Origin: CAZVWJ01 sp964631325
GTDB lineage: Bacteria; T1Sed10-126
DNA length: 64,000 nucleotides
NCBI GenBank assembly: GCA_964631325.1
Contig: CAZVWJ010000010.1
Coordinates: 1 to 64,000 of the forward strand
Direction: 5' to 3'
The notes under the pieces were generated by a model. It was not told the DNA's origin. It was given only the letters and a program-made list of their open reading frames with translations, and made no database searches. The position numbers were made by a program, and so were the translations under genes. The stretch's first letter is position 1; each line of letters starts with the position of its first letter. Shown here piece after piece: positions 62,471 through 64,000 of the stretch.

Positions 62471-62632
62471 ACCACAAGTGAATTTGTATCCGACGAATTA
62501 GACACAAAGTTTTTTGTGAATCAAAAATGTTGAAATTTTGAACATAAAATAATTTGTGTTTATTCTGTGTAGGACAAACTAATTTATGTCTCATATTTCT
62601 CAAAATATTTAACATAAACCAATTTTTGGCGT
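62471..62632. promoter_or_regulatory. Cluster of five imperfect dyads upstream of the Fic fragment and hsdR
   Basis: Five dyads of the form ACAWAAnnnATTTRTGT lie at about 62471, 62499, 62542, 62571 and 62612. Examples are ACACAAAGTTTTTTGTG and ACAAACTAATTTATGT. They may be operators for a regulator or the right edge of the inserted cassette. Confidence 0.45.
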
Positions 62633-62664
62633 TCTTACATATGCTATGGGATTTGTGATTGAAT

Positions 62665-62895
62665 ATGGCTATTGAATCAAAAGTTGATGAATTACCACTG
62701 GAAAACATTGATTGGGAACCTCTTGTCTCATTACTTGGTGAAGCTAACCGCCAACTGGCTCGTTTCGACGGTATTCTCCGAGGAGTACCGGAACCTCAAA
62801 TTCTGCTTTCCCCATTGTCTCTCCGTGCAGGTCACGGTAGAAACCCCGCGAATTACACCTTTCCGGATTTTATAAATACTGTGGATTCGTTCTAA
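62665..62895 (+). pseudogene. N-terminal fragment of a Fic family protein
   Basis: The start LPLENIDWEPLVSLLGEANR and ARFDGILRGVPEPQILLSPL match the N-terminal domain of Fic/AMPylase proteins. The usual QEAxxSSxIEGT segment that should follow is missing, and the frame ends after 76 residues in unrelated sequence. The HPFxxGNGR motif is absent, so it cannot AMPylate. Its stop overlaps the hsdR ATG as TAATG. Confidence 0.65.
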
Positions 62896-64000
62896 TGTCT
62901 GAAGATATTACCGAACAGGAAAAGCTTACGGAAGGCGGTTTAGAGGAGGATGTACTCCGCTGGCTCGATGATGTTGGGTGGGAGCGGTATGGAAGTGGAG
63001 TGGAGGGTGAAGATAACGGCTGTCGATTACTCGATGAAGAATATGATCGAGATATTCATGAGGTCGTTTACTGGGATCTCCTGGAAGAAAAACTGCTCGA
63101 ACTAAATGATTTTCTTGAAAAAGATGATGCTGCCGAAGCAATTAACTCCCTCAAGCGAGATCTCAAGGGCGAAAACTTAATTGATCGAAATCGCGAGTTC
63201 TACAACGTTCTCCGGAAGGGCAAAAAAGTTACAATAACTCAAGCGGATGGTAGCACCGAACAAAAATGGGCTGACCTGATTGATTACGAGAACCCTGGAA
63301 ACAATTCATTGATTGTTGCCAACCAGTTCCGGGTTAAGAAAGCCGACCAGGTCATTCCCGACGTTGTCTTACTGGTTAATGGTATTCCTCTTGTTATCAG
63401 TGAGCTTAAATCGACAACTCAGGACGCGAACTGGGAAGACGCTTACAAGGACATCAAACAATACGAGCACTTAGTGCCGGATGTTTTTGTCCCGGCCCTT
63501 TTTAACATCGCTTCCGACGATCAAAAGTTACGTGTCGGTGCGGTGGATATTGACCGGGAGTATTACGCTCCCTGGCGGAAACCCGAGGTCGAGCGGACGA
63601 ATCATGAGCCGCGTGATGCCTTTGAGAGTTTATTGGCGCCGGAAGTCCTGCTGGACATTCTCCATAATTTTGTGTTCTTTGCCGCGGAGACCGGCGGCGA
63701 TAAGAAAATCATCCCTCGCTATATGCAGTATTACGCCTCAAAAAAATTAATGAAACGGCTTAAAACCGGGGAAGCCGACAGAGGACTTTACTGGCATACC
63801 CAGGGCAGCGGCAAATCGTACACGATGCTCTTCACGGCGGCGAACCTGCTCGGTCGGGAAGGGGAACAACAAATTCTCTCGACTCCGCAGGTTATCATTA
63901 TCGTCGACCAGGATAAACTCCGTCAGCAGATGTCAAACGTCCTCAACGCTGTCGGGATTGAACAGCACCACGTTGCGAAGAGTATCAATGACCTCCAACG
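62895..64000 (+). CDS. hsdR: Type I restriction endonuclease subunit (HsdR), truncated at the window end
   Basis: The first 368 residues are present. The nuclease core is seen as VIPDVVLLVNGIPLVISELK (about 160-180), with the D...ExK motif. The helicase Walker A is HTQGSGKSYTM (about 306), followed by VIIIVDQDKLRQQM. The N-terminal 50 residues are acidic. The full protein should be about 1,000 residues. It overlaps the Fic fragment stop by one base, so it may be translated by re-initiation. Confidence 0.95.
   Translation, partial: MSEDITEQEKLTEGGLEEDVLRWLDDVGWERYGSGVEGEDNGCRLLDEEYDRDIHEVVYWDLLEEKLLELNDFLEKDDAAEAINSLKRDLKGENLIDRNREFYNVLRKGKKVTITQADGSTEQKWADLIDYENPGNNSLIVANQFRVKKADQVIPDVVLLVNGIPLVISELKSTTQDANWEDAYKDIKQYEHLVPDVFVPALFNIASDDQKLRVGAVDIDREYYAPWRKPEVERTNHEPRDAFESLLAPEVLLDILHNFVFFAAETGGDKKIIPRYMQYYASKKLMKRLKTGEADRGLYWHTQGSGKSYTMLFTAANLLGREGEQQILSTPQVIIIVDQDKLRQQMSNVLNAVGIEQHHVAKSINDLQ

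Noticed and set aside
62471..62632. Possible CRISPR array
   Set aside because: The units are imperfect dyads with variable spacing, not identical direct repeats.

Overview
The window reads as chromosomal DNA of a Gram-negative-type (diderm), probably anaerobic bacterium. It has a type II secretion (T2SS) operon with a secretin, an ExbB/ExbD/TonB set, a lipoprotein, an omptin-like outer-membrane protease, a HydE [FeFe]-hydrogenase maturase, rubrerythrin and an AmmeMemoRadiSam-type radical SAM enzyme. Many cytosolic proteins are rich in Asp/Glu, which hints at a salt-adapted lineage. No rRNA or tRNA is visible, so I do not name a taxon.

Layout. 0-8 kb: a decayed, AT-rich region with a two-gene secreted-protein operon on the minus strand. 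Its second gene, an M23 peptidase, is split by a 1,999-bp IS1634-like element that made a TTAA target duplication; a diverged, oppositely oriented fragment of the same gene family lies next to it. 8-12 kb: a GNAT, a Doc toxin-antitoxin pair, a RecB/Cas4-like nuclease and an MFS transporter. 12.4-19.4 kb: an ExbB-ExbD-TonB operon ending in a 1,549-residue TPR protein and a small membrane-anchored protein. 19.7-30.4 kb: gspC-D-E-F-G-H-I-J-K followed by the omptin-like barrel. 30.8-32.3 kb: an exported TPR protein. 32.6-36.9 kb: methionine genes (metY, a Nudix hydrolase, metX, metW). 37-41.2 kb: a SagB-type oxidoreductase, a radical SAM enzyme, a GNAT and an M15 lipoprotein. 41.9-49.3 kb: a four-gene membrane module (Gatase-like membrane protein, DUF4159, DUF4175-like, TPR). 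49.6-54.7 kb: rubrerythrin with a PerR-like box, an orphan DNA methyltransferase, an SGNH hydrolase, HydE and a CDF-like transporter. 54.9-64 kb: a defence island with an HTH-MntA/HepT pair and a type I restriction-modification system. Its hsdM and hsdR are separated by an AT-rich cassette: PIN-like protein, TcmP, DUF5131 protein, exported serine protease, hsdS and a Fic fragment.

The most unusual signals are not protein genes. Two families of dispersed, highly structured intergenic elements are present. Family A (10.5, 36.1, 36.9, 41.4-41.8 and 53.8 kb) folds into a three-way junction. All three stems change sequence between copies while staying paired, and the junction strands (CATTCTC, CYGAGG and AAATCC) stay nearly constant. 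Family B (12.0, 19.4 and 34.6 kb) is about 324 bp long with TTAGCCC/GGGCTAA-type ends, several long-range helices and a terminal hairpin. Two of its copies lie in inverted orientation on either side of the TonB operon, and two lie directly upstream of gspC and metX. Three genes (doc, the Nudix gene and tcmP) appear to start at ATT, ATC and ATA.
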